Source: Paraburkholderia hiiakae (GTDB lineage Bacteria > Pseudomonadota > Gammaproteobacteria > Burkholderiales > Burkholderiaceae). From it: 64,000 bases of DNA. The notes beneath the pieces were generated by a model. The model worked only from the letters and a program-made list of their open reading frames with translations. It had not been told where the DNA came from and searched no databases. Shown here in pieces: positions 25,321 to 33,988 of this stretch. The position numbers and the translations under genes were made by a program. Each line of letters starts with the position of its first letter. The first letter of the stretch is position 1. The stretch covers positions 186,001 through 250,000 of the forward strand of contig NZ_CAJHCQ010000013.1 in assembly GCF_904848665.1 (NCBI RefSeq). Direction: 5' to 3'.

Positions 25321-27108
25321 ATGAAACGATTCGTCATGCACAACCGCTTCTTCTGGCTGTTCCTCGTGGTGATGTTCGCGTTGCCGGTGCTGCCGCATCC
25401 GGTGCATGTACCCGAGTATTGGATCACGCTACTCAACTATATCGGCCTGTATTCGATCGTCGCGATCGGGCTCGTGCTGCTCACCGGCATCGGCGGGATG
25501 ACGAGCTTCGGGCAGGCCGCGTTCGTCGGGCTCGGCGCGTATGCGACCGCGTATCTGACGACGCAGTACGGCGTTTCACCCTGGCTCGCGCTCATTGTCG
25601 GCGTGGTGATCACGGGGCTCGTGGCGCTCGTTCTGGGGCTCGTCACGATGCGCCTGTCGGGCCACTTCCTGCCGCTCGGGACGATCGCCTGGGGCCTCGC
25701 GCTGTTCTTCCTGTTCGGCAATCTCGACATGCTCGGCAAGTACGACGGCATCAACGGCATTCCCGTGCTGAACGTGCTGGGCATCGATCTGGAGTCGGGT
25801 CGCCATATCTACTACCTGATCTGGGTCGTGGTGCTGCTGTCAGTGCTGTCTGTTCAAAATCTGCTTAATAGCCGCATGGGCCGGGCGATCCGCGCGCTGC
25901 GCGGCGGCGGCATGATGGCCGAGGCAATGGGCGTGAACACCGGCTGGATGCGTGTGGTCATCTTCGTCTATGCGGCCGTGCTCGCGGCCGTTTCGGGCTT
26001 CCTGTACGCGCATTTGCAGCGTGCGGTGAACCCGACGCCGTTCGGTCTGAATCACGGCATCGAGTATCTCTTCATGGCCGTGGTGGGCGGCGTAGCGCAC
26101 GTCTGGGGCGCCGTGCTGGGCGCAGCGATCCTGACCGTGCTGCAGGACTGGCTGCAGACGCTGCTTCCGAAGCTGCTGGGCGAGAACGGCAACTTCGAGA
26201 TCATCGTCTTCGGCATTCTGATGGTGCTGCTGCTGCAATACGCGCGGCGCGGCGTCTGGCCGTTCGTGGCGCGCTTCTTCCCGCGTGGCCCGCAGGCGCA
26301 TGTGCCCGAGCATGCCGAGGCTTTGCCGCAGCGCAGCAAGCCGGCCACTGGCGAGATGCTGCTGACGGTGAACAAGGCGCGCAAGCAGTTCGGCGGCCTC
26401 GTGGCCGTGAACGACGTGAGCTTCGAGGTGAAGGCGGGGCAGATTATCGGTCTGATTGGTCCCAACGGCGCAGGCAAGTCAACGACCTTCAATCTCGTGA
26501 CCGGCGTGCTTCAACCGACCAGCGGCGAGATCACGTTCCGTGGCCAGCGCATCGACCGCCTGACTTCACGTGAAATTGTCGCGCGCGGCATCGGTCGCAC
26601 TTTCCAGCACGTCAAACTGCTGCCGACGATGACGGTGCTGGAGAACGTCGCCATCGGCGCGCACCTGCGCGGCCACGCGGGCGTACTGCGCAGCGTCGCC
26701 AAGCTCAATGCGGCGGAAGAGGGGCGGCTCATGAGCGAGGCGGCGAAGCAGATCCGCCGCGTGGGCCTCGAGCAGCATATGTATGACGAGGCGGGCAGCC
26801 TCGCACTCGGTCAGCAGCGGATCCTGGAGATTGCACGCGCGCTGTGCTGCGATCCGACCTTGCTGCTGCTCGACGAGCCGGCGGCCGGCCTGCGTTACCA
26901 GGAAAAACAACAGTTGGCGGCATTGCTGCGCAAGCTGAGAGAAGAGGGGATGAGTGTGCTGCTGGTCGAACACGACATGGATTTCGTGATGAATCTCACC
27001 GACCGGCTGGTGGTGATGGAGTTCGGTACGCGCATCGCGGAAGGTTTGCCGGAAGAGGTACAGAAGGATCCGGCCGTGCTGGAAGCGTATCTGGGCGGGG
27101 TGGAATGA
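25321..27108 (+). CDS. HAAT ABC transporter permease-ATPase fusion (LivM-LivG)
   Basis: A 595-residue fusion. Residues 1-320 are a LivM-type permease (YIGLYSIVAIGLVLLTGIGGMTSFGQAAFVG; coupling region VVGGVAHVWGAVLGAAIL). A linker of about 25 residues, rich in Pro and Glu, leads to a LivG-type ATPase (about 345-595) with Walker A GPNGAGKST, signature LALGQQRILEIA, Walker B LLLLDEPAAGL and H-loop VEHDM. Fusing these two subunits fixes one ATPase to one permease. The stop overlaps the start of the next ATPase gene. Confidence 0.92.
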   Translation: MKRFVMHNRFFWLFLVVMFALPVLPHPVHVPEYWITLLNYIGLYSIVAIGLVLLTGIGGMTSFGQAAFVGLGAYATAYLTTQYGVSPWLALIVGVVITGLVALVLGLVTMRLSGHFLPLGTIAWGLALFFLFGNLDMLGKYDGINGIPVLNVLGIDLESGRHIYYLIWVVVLLSVLSVQNLLNSRMGRAIRALRGGGMMAEAMGVNTGWMRVVIFVYAAVLAAVSGFLYAHLQRAVNPTPFGLNHGIEYLFMAVVGGVAHVWGAVLGAAILTVLQDWLQTLLPKLLGENGNFEIIVFGILMVLLLQYARRGVWPFVARFFPRGPQAHVPEHAEALPQRSKPATGEMLLTVNKARKQFGGLVAVNDVSFEVKAGQIIGLIGPNGAGKSTTFNLVTGVLQPTSGEITFRGQRIDRLTSREIVARGIGRTFQHVKLLPTMTVLENVAIGAHLRGHAGVLRSVAKLNAAEEGRLMSEAAKQIRRVGLEQHMYDEAGSLALGQQRILEIARALCCDPTLLLLDEPAAGLRYQEKQQLAALLRKLREEGMSVLLVEHDMDFVMNLTDRLVVMEFGTRIAEGLPEEVQKDPAVLEAYLGGVE

Positions 27109-27854
27109 TGACGACACCCGTACTGGAAGTCTCTGGACTCGCGGTTCGCTACGGCAAGATCGAGGCGCTGCACAAGGCGGCGATCAAGGTGGGCGCGGGG
27201 CAGATCGTCTCCGTGATCGGTCCGAACGGCGCGGGCAAGTCCACGCTGCTCAACGCCATCATGGGCGCGCTGCCCGTAACGGGGCACGCTAGCGGCCGTA
27301 TCGCTTACATGGGCGAAGAGATCGGCGCGATGCCGATTGAGCGGCGCGTGGCACGCGGTATGTGTCTCGTGCCGGAGAAGCGCGAGTTGTTTGCCTCGAT
27401 GACAGTGGAGGACAACCTCGTGCTCGGCGCCTACCGGCGAAAGCGCGCCGGCGAACGCAATTTCCTCGATCAGCTTGAGCCGGTTTTCACGCTGTTTCCG
27501 CGCTTGAAGGAACGCCGCGCTCAGGCCGCTGGCACGCTCTCGGGTGGCGAGCGCCAGATGCTCGCAGTCGGCCGCGCGCTTATGGGCAAGCCCGATTTGC
27601 TGATGCTTGACGAGCCGAGTCTCGGTTTGGCGCCGCTCATCGTGAAGGAAATCTTCCACATCATTAGCGCGCTGCGGCAAACCGGCGTTGCGACGCTGCT
27701 CATCGAGCAGAACGCACGCGCCGCGCTGCAGATTTCCGACTACGGCTACGTGCTGGAAACCGGCGATCTGGCGCTCGAAGGACCGGCGGGGGATTTGGCG
27801 CAGAATCCACGCGTGATCGAAACGTATCTGGGCTTGGCGAAGAAGCCGGTCTGA
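27105..27854 (+). CDS. livF: HAAT ABC transporter ATP-binding protein (LivF-like)
   Basis: A 249-residue ATPase, the second motor of the transporter. Walker A GPNGAGKST, signature TLSGGERQM, Walker B LLMLDEPSLGLAP and H-loop IEQNAR are all standard, unlike the arginine variant at 16603. The start is ATGATG overlapping the stop of the fusion gene; 27105 or 27108 are equally possible. It ends the operon and is followed by a terminator containing parS. Confidence 0.92.
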   Translation: MMTTPVLEVSGLAVRYGKIEALHKAAIKVGAGQIVSVIGPNGAGKSTLLNAIMGALPVTGHASGRIAYMGEEIGAMPIERRVARGMCLVPEKRELFASMTVEDNLVLGAYRRKRAGERNFLDQLEPVFTLFPRLKERRAQAAGTLSGGERQMLAVGRALMGKPDLLMLDEPSLGLAPLIVKEIFHIISALRQTGVATLLIEQNARAALQISDYGYVLETGDLALEGPAGDLAQNPRVIETYLGLAKKPV

Positions 27855-27877
27855 CTTCGTCTATCGCTGTAGAAATG

Positions 27878-27916
27878 AGCGGCGTGTTTCACGTGAAACA
27901 CGCCGCTTCTTTTTTT
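27878..27916 (+). terminator. Terminator of the second HAAT operon, with parS as its stem
   Basis: A 30-bp perfect palindrome (27878-27907, centre between 27892 and 27893) is followed by a T-rich tract TCTTTTTTT. Stem ends are AGCGGCG and CGCCGCT. The central 16 bp are a perfect parS site, so the hairpin has two possible roles. Confidence 0.75.
27885..27900. promoter_or_regulatory. parS: parS centromere site 1
   Basis: TGTTTCACGTGAAACA is an exact match to the bacterial parS consensus bound by ParB. It lies 2.9 kb from parA and inside the operon terminator. Confidence 0.93.
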
Positions 27917-27949
27917 GCGGCGACGCGCTGCGCGGAGTGCCCTGCGTGG

Positions 27950-27983
27950 GGCCAGAGTAAGGACTAAGGCGCTAGCTCTGGCC
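27950..27983. repeat. Inverted repeat upstream of the mnmG promoter
   Basis: GGCCAGAG (27950-27957) and CTCTGGCC (27976-27983) form a perfect 8-bp inverted repeat with an 18-nt spacer, about 45 bp upstream of the mnmG -10 element. It may be an operator or simply a fold. Confidence 0.45.
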
Positions 27984-28000
27984 GACACATTATTCGGGTG

Positions 28001-28031
28001 TGAACGGCCTTAAACCTTAAACCGTTATAAT
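28001..28031 (+). promoter_or_regulatory. Putative promoter of mnmG-rsmG
   Basis: A perfect TATAAT is at 28026-28031. The best -35 is weak (TGAACG at 28001, spacer 19). Two TTAAACC repeats lie between. The mnmG start follows 65 bp later. Confidence 0.5.
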
Positions 28032-28096
28032 TCGCGCATACCACTTTTTCTGAGAAGGCTCACGCGGTCGTTTCCGTCCATGCGTGAGGTCCCGCC

Positions 28097-30064
28097 ATGC
28101 TTTATCCCACAGAGTTTGACGTCATCGTCGTCGGCGGCGGTCACGCCGGAACCGAGGCTGCGCTTGCCGCCGCCCGCATGGGCGTCAAGACGCTCCTGCT
28201 CACGCACAACATTGAAACGCTCGGCCAGATGAGCTGCAATCCGTCGATTGGCGGCATTGGCAAGGGTCATCTGGTCAAGGAAGTCGACGCGCTCGGCGGC
28301 GCCATGGCCGCTGCGACGGACGAGGGCGGGATCCAGTTCCGCATTCTCAATTCGTCCAAGGGCCCGGCGGTCCGGGCGACGCGTGCACAGGCAGATCGCA
28401 TCCTTTATAAGGCGGCGATCCGTCGGCGCCTCGAAAATCAGCCGAATCTCTGGCTGTTCCAGCAGGCCGTGGAAGACCTGATGGTCGAAGGCGACCGCGT
28501 TGTTGGCGCCGTCACGCAGGTGGGGATCCGCTTCCGCGGCCGTGCAGTCGTGCTGACGGCGGGGACTTTCCTCGACGGCAAGATCCACGTGGGCCTGAAC
28601 AACTATACGGGCGGCCGCGCTGGCGATCCCGCTGCCGTGACGCTGTCGTCTCGCCTGAAGGAGTTGAAGCTGCCGCAGGGGCGCCTGAAGACGGGCACGC
28701 CGCCGCGTATCGACGGCCGCACCATCGACTTCTCGGTACTCGAAGAGCAGCCGGGCGACCTCGATCCGGTGCCGGTGTTCTCCTTTCTCGGCCGCGCGGA
28801 GCAGCATCCGCGCCAGATTCCGTGCTGGGTCACGCATACGAACGAGCGCACGCACGACATTATCCGCGGCGGTCTCGACCGCTCGCCGATGTATACGGGC
28901 GTGATCGAAGGGGTAGGGCCGCGCTATTGCCCGTCCATCGAGGACAAGATTCATCGCTTCGCTTCGAAGGAATCGCATCAAATCTTCCTCGAGCCGGAAG
29001 GCCTGACGACGAACGAGTTCTACCCGAATGGGATCTCCACGAGCCTGCCGTTCGACGTGCAACTCGATCTCGTGCACTCGATGCGTGGCCTCGAGCACGC
29101 GCACATCCTGCGTCCGGGCTACGCGATCGAATACGACTACTTCGACCCGCGCGGGCTCAAGGCTTCGCTCGAAACCAAGGTGATCACCGGTCTGTTTTTT
29201 GCGGGCCAGATCAACGGTACAACGGGCTATGAAGAAGCGGCGGCGCAAGGCTTGCTCGCTGGCATGAACGCAGGCCTGCAGGTGCAGGGCAAGGACGCAT
29301 GGTGCCCGCGCCGCGATCAGGCATATCTTGGCGTGCTGGTCGACGACCTGGTGACGCGTGGCGTATCCGAGCCGTACCGCATGTTCACGAGCCGAGCTGA
29401 ATACCGCTTGAGCCTGCGCGAAGACAATGCGGATATGCGCTTGACGGAGGCCGGTCGCGAGCTGGGTTTGATCGATGACGCTCGTTGGGACGCATTCTCC
29501 CGTAAGCGCGATGCTGTTTCACGTGAAACAGAGCGTTTGAAGTCGACGTGGGTGAATCCCAAGACGCTGTCTGCTGAAGAAGCGACGGCACTCCTCGGTA
29601 AGTCGATTGACCGCGAGTACAACCTCGCCGATCTGCTGCGTCGCCCGGGCGTGAGCTATGACGGCGTTTGTGGTTTGCGTGATGGCGCCTGCGCGCCGGA
29701 AACTGCGCTTGCCGACGACGAAGTTCTGCTCGCTCAGATCAAGGAGCAGATCGAGATCGGCATCAAATATCAGGGTTATATCGATCGCCAGGCCGACGAG
29801 ATCGAGCGCAATGGCGCGCAAGAGAATACCCGTCTGCCGGAGGGTATCGATTACGCGGAAGTGCGAGGCCTTTCGTTTGAAGCGCGTCAGAAGTTAACTC
29901 AGTTCCGACCCGAGACCATTGGCCAGGCATCGCGCATTTCCGGCATCACGCCCGCTGCGATCTCGTTGCTCATGGTTCACCTCAAGCGTGGCCTTGGACG
30001 CCGTCGCCAGAATCCGGGTGCTACGGATGAAAATGGCACCGACTCGACGCCGGTGGCGCAATGA
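28097..30064 (+). CDS. mnmG: tRNA uridine-5-carboxymethylaminomethyl modification enzyme MnmG (GidA)
   Basis: A 655-residue FAD protein that, with MnmE, installs the cmnm5 group on wobble uridine of several tRNAs. The FAD motif VGGGHAGTEAALAAARMG is at the N terminus. Other hallmarks are SCNPSIGGIGKGHLVKEVDALGG and CPSIEDKIHRF, and FAGQINGTTGYEEAAAQG further on. Length is normal. The coding region itself contains a perfect parS site (29515-29530). Its stop overlaps rsmG (ATGA), the usual gidA-gidB pair next to parAB near a replication origin. Confidence 0.97.
   Translation: MLYPTEFDVIVVGGGHAGTEAALAAARMGVKTLLLTHNIETLGQMSCNPSIGGIGKGHLVKEVDALGGAMAAATDEGGIQFRILNSSKGPAVRATRAQADRILYKAAIRRRLENQPNLWLFQQAVEDLMVEGDRVVGAVTQVGIRFRGRAVVLTAGTFLDGKIHVGLNNYTGGRAGDPAAVTLSSRLKELKLPQGRLKTGTPPRIDGRTIDFSVLEEQPGDLDPVPVFSFLGRAEQHPRQIPCWVTHTNERTHDIIRGGLDRSPMYTGVIEGVGPRYCPSIEDKIHRFASKESHQIFLEPEGLTTNEFYPNGISTSLPFDVQLDLVHSMRGLEHAHILRPGYAIEYDYFDPRGLKASLETKVITGLFFAGQINGTTGYEEAAAQGLLAGMNAGLQVQGKDAWCPRRDQAYLGVLVDDLVTRGVSEPYRMFTSRAEYRLSLREDNADMRLTEAGRELGLIDDARWDAFSRKRDAVSRETERLKSTWVNPKTLSAEEATALLGKSIDREYNLADLLRRPGVSYDGVCGLRDGACAPETALADDEVLLAQIKEQIEIGIKYQGYIDRQADEIERNGAQENTRLPEGIDYAEVRGLSFEARQKLTQFRPETIGQASRISGITPAAISLLMVHLKRGLGRRRQNPGATDENGTDSTPVAQ
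29515..29530. promoter_or_regulatory. parS: parS centromere site 2, inside mnmG
   Basis: A second exact TGTTTCACGTGAAACA lies in the coding sequence of mnmG, where it encodes VSRET. It is 1.3 kb upstream of parA. Confidence 0.93.
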
Positions 30065-30759
30065 CGGGGCGCTCGAGGCAACCCGGCATTGCGGACCGTG
30101 ACGCGCTGGCTCATCTGCTGAAAGATGGCGCAGAGGTGCTTGGTGTCGAACTCACCGAGCGCCAGCACGAGCAGTTGCTCGACTACGTTGCGCTGCTCGC
30201 GAAGTGGAACGCCGTGTACAACCTCACGGCCATCCGCGATCCGCGTCAGATGCTGATCCAGCACATTCTCGACTCGCTTTCGATCGTGCCGCATCTGCCG
30301 GCGCGCACCGACGCAACGGTGCTTGACGTCGGCTCCGGTGGCGGGCTGCCTGGTATCGTGCTCGCGATCGTGCGGCCTAACTGGCAGGTCACGCTCAACG
30401 ATATCGTGCAGAAGAAGTCGGCGTTCCAGTCGCAAGCGAAGGCCGAACTCGGACTCGCGAACCTCTCGGTGGTGACCGGTCGAGTCGAATCGCTGCGTCC
30501 CGGCGTGGAAGTACCGAAAAAATTCGATTTAATCGTGTCTCGGGCATTCGCGGATCTCGCCGATTTCGTTACACTGGCCCGTCATCTCGTTGCCGAGGGC
30601 GGCGCGATCTGGGCGATGAAGGGCGTGCACCCCGAAGGCGAGATCGAGCGCTTGCCGTCGGGCACCAAGGCGCTGAATACGATCCGCCTGAGCGTGCCGA
30701 TGCTCGATGCGGAGCGTCACCTGATCCTAGTGTCGGTTGAGCCGGTCGCAGCGGCGTAA
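30061..30759 (+). CDS. rsmG: 16S rRNA (guanine-N7)-methyltransferase RsmG (GidB)
   Basis: A 232-residue SAM-dependent methyltransferase that methylates G527 of 16S rRNA. The SAM motif VLDVGSGGGLPGIVLAI is clear, preceded by KWNAVYNLTAIRDP and HILDSLSI, and followed by IVSRAFADLADF. Its start overlaps the mnmG stop by 4 bp, indicating translational coupling. It is followed 42 bp later by parA. In other bacteria loss of this enzyme gives low-level streptomycin resistance. Confidence 0.96.
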   Translation: MTGRSRQPGIADRDALAHLLKDGAEVLGVELTERQHEQLLDYVALLAKWNAVYNLTAIRDPRQMLIQHILDSLSIVPHLPARTDATVLDVGSGGGLPGIVLAIVRPNWQVTLNDIVQKKSAFQSQAKAELGLANLSVVTGRVESLRPGVEVPKKFDLIVSRAFADLADFVTLARHLVAEGGAIWAMKGVHPEGEIERLPSGTKALNTIRLSVPMLDAERHLILVSVEPVAAA

Positions 30760-30801
30760 CGTAAGCAAACTTCTCAAGGCAGTAAAAGGGACACACAAAA
30801 G

Positions 30802-31572
30802 ATGGCAAAAATCTTCTGCGTTGCGAACCAGAAGGGCGGCGTCGGCAAGACGACGACAACGGTCAATCTCGCCGCGAGCCTCGCATCGCAGGGACAACGT
30901 GTCCTTCTCATCGATCTCGACCCGCAGGGCAACGCCACGATGGGTAGCGGCGTCGACAAGGCCGCGTGCGAGAACACGGTGTATGAGGTGCTGGTCGACG
31001 GCGTCACGGTGGACGCCGCGCGCACGCGGCCTGAACAGGTAGGCTACGACGTGTTGCCTGCCAACCGTGAACTGGCTGGCGCCGAAGTTGAATTGGTGGC
31101 GGTCGAGCAGCGCGAGCGGCGCCTGAAGAACGCGCTCGCCGAAGTCGACGCTGAGTACGACTTCGTCCTGATCGACTGCCCGCCGGCGCTTTCGTTGCTC
31201 ACGCTCAACGGCCTGTGCGCCGCACATGGCGTGGTGATTCCGATGCAGTGCGAATACTTCGCGCTCGAAGGCCTCTCGGATCTCATCAATACGATCAAGC
31301 AGGTCCACGCGAACATGAATCGCGACCTGAAGGTGATCGGTCTTCTGCGGGTGATGTTCGACCCGCGTATTACGCTGCAACAGCAGGTTTCCGAGCAATT
31401 GAAAGAGCACTTCGGCGACAAGGTCTTCGACGCCGTGATCCCGCGCAACGTGCGCCTTGCCGAAGCGCCCAGCTACGGCTTGCCGGGTGTGGTATTCGAT
31501 CGCGCCTCGCGCGGCGCACAGGCCTACGTGCAGTTCGGCGCGGAAATGATCGAGCGCGTGCGCGCACTCTGA
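30802..31572 (+). CDS. parA: Chromosome partitioning ATPase ParA
   Basis: A 256-residue ParA/Soj-type ATPase without an N-terminal DNA-binding domain, as usual for chromosomal forms. The deviant Walker A is NQKGGVGKTTTTVNLA, A' is LIDLDPQGNAT and Walker B is FVLIDCPPALSLLT. ParA forms nucleoid-bound gradients that pull ParB-parS complexes apart. The gene sits directly before parB (20-bp gap) and 1.3-2.9 kb after two parS sites. Confidence 0.97.
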   Translation: MAKIFCVANQKGGVGKTTTTVNLAASLASQGQRVLLIDLDPQGNATMGSGVDKAACENTVYEVLVDGVTVDAARTRPEQVGYDVLPANRELAGAEVELVAVEQRERRLKNALAEVDAEYDFVLIDCPPALSLLTLNGLCAAHGVVIPMQCEYFALEGLSDLINTIKQVHANMNRDLKVIGLLRVMFDPRITLQQQVSEQLKEHFGDKVFDAVIPRNVRLAEAPSYGLPGVVFDRASRGAQAYVQFGAEMIERVRAL

Positions 31573-31592
31573 CGAGAGACTGGGGAAGCACG

Positions 31593-32480
31593 ATGAATGC
31601 AGTAGCACGGAAGAAGGGGCTGGGCCGGGGGCTGGAAGCATTGCTCGGCGGCAGCGCGGACATCACCGAGGCGGTGAAGATCGAAGGCGCGCCTAACACG
31701 CTGCCGCTCACGCAGATGCAGGCCGGCAAGTACCAGCCGCGCACGCGCATGGACGAGGGTGCGCTCCAGGAACTGGCCGCGAGCATCCGCGCGCAGGGTT
31801 TGATGCAGCCCATTCTTGTGCGCCCGATTGCGACGGGGCGCTACGAAATCATCGCGGGCGAGCGACGCTTCCGTGCGGCGCACATCGCCGGGCTGACCGA
31901 AGTGCCAGTGCTCGTGAAGGACGTGCCCGACCAGGCCGCCGCTGCGATGGCGCTGATCGAGAACATCCAGCGCGAGGACCTGAATCCGCTGGAAGAGGCG
32001 CAGGGCATTCAGCGCCTGCTCGACGAGTTCAGCTTCACGCACGAACAGGCGGCCGAGTCGGTAGGGCGTTCACGCAGCGCGGTGTCGAACCTGCTGCGTT
32101 TGCTCAATCTTGCGGCGCCCGTGCAGACCATGCTGCTGGCCGGCGATCTCGACATGGGGCACGCCCGCGCGCTGCTCGCCGTGGACGCCGCCACGCAAAT
32201 CACGCTGGCGAACCAGGTGGTCAACAAGCGCATGTCGGTGCGTGAAACGGAGAAGCTCGTTTCGGCCACGACGAAGGCCGCACCGGCAGTGAGGGCGAAG
32301 GCCGCGCACGACGGCGGACGCGACACGCGCCGTCTCGAAGAGGAGTTGTCGGACCTGCTCGCGGCATCTGTGAAGATCAAGCTCGGACGACGCGGGCGAG
32401 GGCAACTCACGGTCGACTTCGGAGACCTCGACGCGCTCGACGGCATTCTGCTGCGTTTGCGCGGCGAAACTGCAGCGTGA
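31593..32480 (+). CDS. parB: Chromosome partitioning protein ParB
   Basis: A 295-residue ParB. The N-terminal CTPase/clamp domain shows the P-motif-like GERRFRAAHIAGL, with the ENIQREDLNPLEEA motif, then the helix-turn-helix around QAAESVGRSRSAVSNLLRLL that binds parS; the C-terminal 50 residues are the dimerisation domain. The N terminus KKGLGRGLEALLG is a typical ParA-contact region. The ATG at 31593 has GGGGAAG before it. Known ParB proteins load at parS and slide along DNA using CTP. Confidence 0.97.
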   Translation: MNAVARKKGLGRGLEALLGGSADITEAVKIEGAPNTLPLTQMQAGKYQPRTRMDEGALQELAASIRAQGLMQPILVRPIATGRYEIIAGERRFRAAHIAGLTEVPVLVKDVPDQAAAAMALIENIQREDLNPLEEAQGIQRLLDEFSFTHEQAAESVGRSRSAVSNLLRLLNLAAPVQTMLLAGDLDMGHARALLAVDAATQITLANQVVNKRMSVRETEKLVSATTKAAPAVRAKAAHDGGRDTRRLEEELSDLLAASVKIKLGRRGRGQLTVDFGDLDALDGILLRLRGETAA

Positions 32481-32541
32481 TGACCGCCATGAGCGTGATG
32501 CGCGTCGCCGCGGCAAACGCGCGCGCCGGCGCATAAAGCCG

Positions 32542-33690
32542 GTGCGTGAATCGGAGCAGGGCGCGCGTGAGCCCTTGAGCCTGTTGCGCCGTGTCGGCGC
32601 ATTCGCCGCATCGGAGCCCGTGCTCGCGATTCTTGTCGTGGCCTTTGTGGCGTTGCAGATTTACGCGCCTCGTTCCATCGCCTCGCTGCCCGCACTCGTC
32701 GACTGGCAAACGGTGATGACCCTCGCGGGGCTGCTTATTCTGACGAAGGGCATCGAATATTCAGGACTGCTGACCTGGCTCGCGCACAAGCTCGTCCACC
32801 ACATTCACTCGGAACGCGGGCTCGCGTTGCTGCTGGTCGCGCTGGCCGCGGCGCTATCGACGATCGTGACCAACGACGTGGCGCTATTCGTCGTGGTACC
32901 GCTCGTGCTTTCGCTCCACAAGCTCACGCCGCTGCCGCTCAAGCGCCTCGTGATCGTCATCGCGCTTGCCGTGAACGCGGGCTCCGTGCTCACGCCGCTC
33001 GGCAACCCGCAGAATCTGTTTCTCTGGCAGGTCAGCGGGGTGTCGTTCGGACGCTTCGTCGTTGGGCTCGCACCGCTTTGCGCGTTTCTCATGACGATGC
33101 TGATCGTCCTTGCCGCGTTTCTTTTCAAGGCCATACCGCTCGATCTCTCGAAAGACGCCGCGCCGCAGCGCGTCGATCGCGCGCTGGCGAGCGTCGCCGC
33201 CGTGCTCTTCGTCGCGTTCGTACTGCTCGCCGATGCACACCACGCAGGCGTTGCGCTGGCTGCCGTTGCCGCGGGTTTTGTGATCTGGCGCATTCGCATC
33301 GTGCTCAAGATCGACTGGCTGCTTCTGCTGATCTTCGTGCTGATGTTCATCGTCCTGCGCAGTGTGGCGGCGCTGCCCGCCATTCATCACGCACTGACGT
33401 CGTTGTCGCTGCAAACGCCTATGCGCGCTTTTGCCGCAGGCGCGGTGTTGTCGCAGGTCATCAGCAATGTCCCGGCTGCCATTGTGCTCGCGGGCTTCAC
33501 GCACGACTGGCGCGCACTCGCATTCGGCGTGAGCGTGGGGGGCTTTGGGGTCGCCATCGGCTCGCTCGCGAATCTCATTGCCGTGCGTCTTTCCGGCGAG
33601 CGCGGCGTGTGGCTGTCGTTTCACCTGATCGCCGTGCCGTTCTGGTTGGCGGCCTTTTTGGGCGGCGCGTTGCTGCTACATCTGTTTTGA
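32542..33690 (+). CDS. SLC13/ArsB-like anion permease
   Basis: A 382-residue membrane protein with about ten hydrophobic segments. LSTIVTNDVALFVVVPLVLSL and LTPLGNPQNLFLW match the ArsB/NhaD/CitT (ion transporter superfamily) signature; VISNVPAAIVLAGF is its second repeat. The substrate might be an organic or inorganic anion. It starts with GTG 61 bp after the parB stop and may be co-transcribed with parAB, but no functional link is known. Confidence 0.85.
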   Translation: MRESEQGAREPLSLLRRVGAFAASEPVLAILVVAFVALQIYAPRSIASLPALVDWQTVMTLAGLLILTKGIEYSGLLTWLAHKLVHHIHSERGLALLLVALAAALSTIVTNDVALFVVVPLVLSLHKLTPLPLKRLVIVIALAVNAGSVLTPLGNPQNLFLWQVSGVSFGRFVVGLAPLCAFLMTMLIVLAAFLFKAIPLDLSKDAAPQRVDRALASVAAVLFVAFVLLADAHHAGVALAAVAAGFVIWRIRIVLKIDWLLLLIFVLMFIVLRSVAALPAIHHALTSLSLQTPMRAFAAGAVLSQVISNVPAAIVLAGFTHDWRALAFGVSVGGFGVAIGSLANLIAVRLSGERGVWLSFHLIAVPFWLAAFLGGALLLHLF

Positions 33691-33880
33691 TGTCACCCCA
33701 TCCCGAATCCTGGCGCATACTCTGAATTGCGCGCCAGATGATTTCTGTAATTACTTGGTCATCCTGACGATTGTTTCTTGTTTGCTTCGTCCCTTACAGT
33801 TACCGGTCACACCCGCGCGGCGCCGCGTTTCCCGCATCATGAAGTCCCATCTCACGGGTGTTATTGAAGGGCCTAAAGTC

Positions 33881-33909
33881 TTGAATTGCCTGCAACTATC
33901 GCTTACAAT
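33881..33909 (+). promoter_or_regulatory. Putative promoter of the atp operon
   Basis: TTGAAT (33881-33886) and TACAAT (33904-33909) are separated by 17 bp, a good sigma-70 match, 80 bp before atpI. The rest of the 298-bp interval 33691-33988 shows no other clear feature. Confidence 0.65.
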
Positions 33910-33988
33910 CGCCCGGATTTATTTGGTTGGCGATGCCGTAAGTGCGCTGTAATAAAGGGCGTGCCAGGCGAATTTCCGGAATGAAGCG

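Noticed and set aside
26562..26577. A parS-like palindrome with core TTCACGTGAA inside the LivM-LivG fusion gene
   Set aside because: Only 11 of 16 positions match parS, and the outer bases that ParB needs are wrong.
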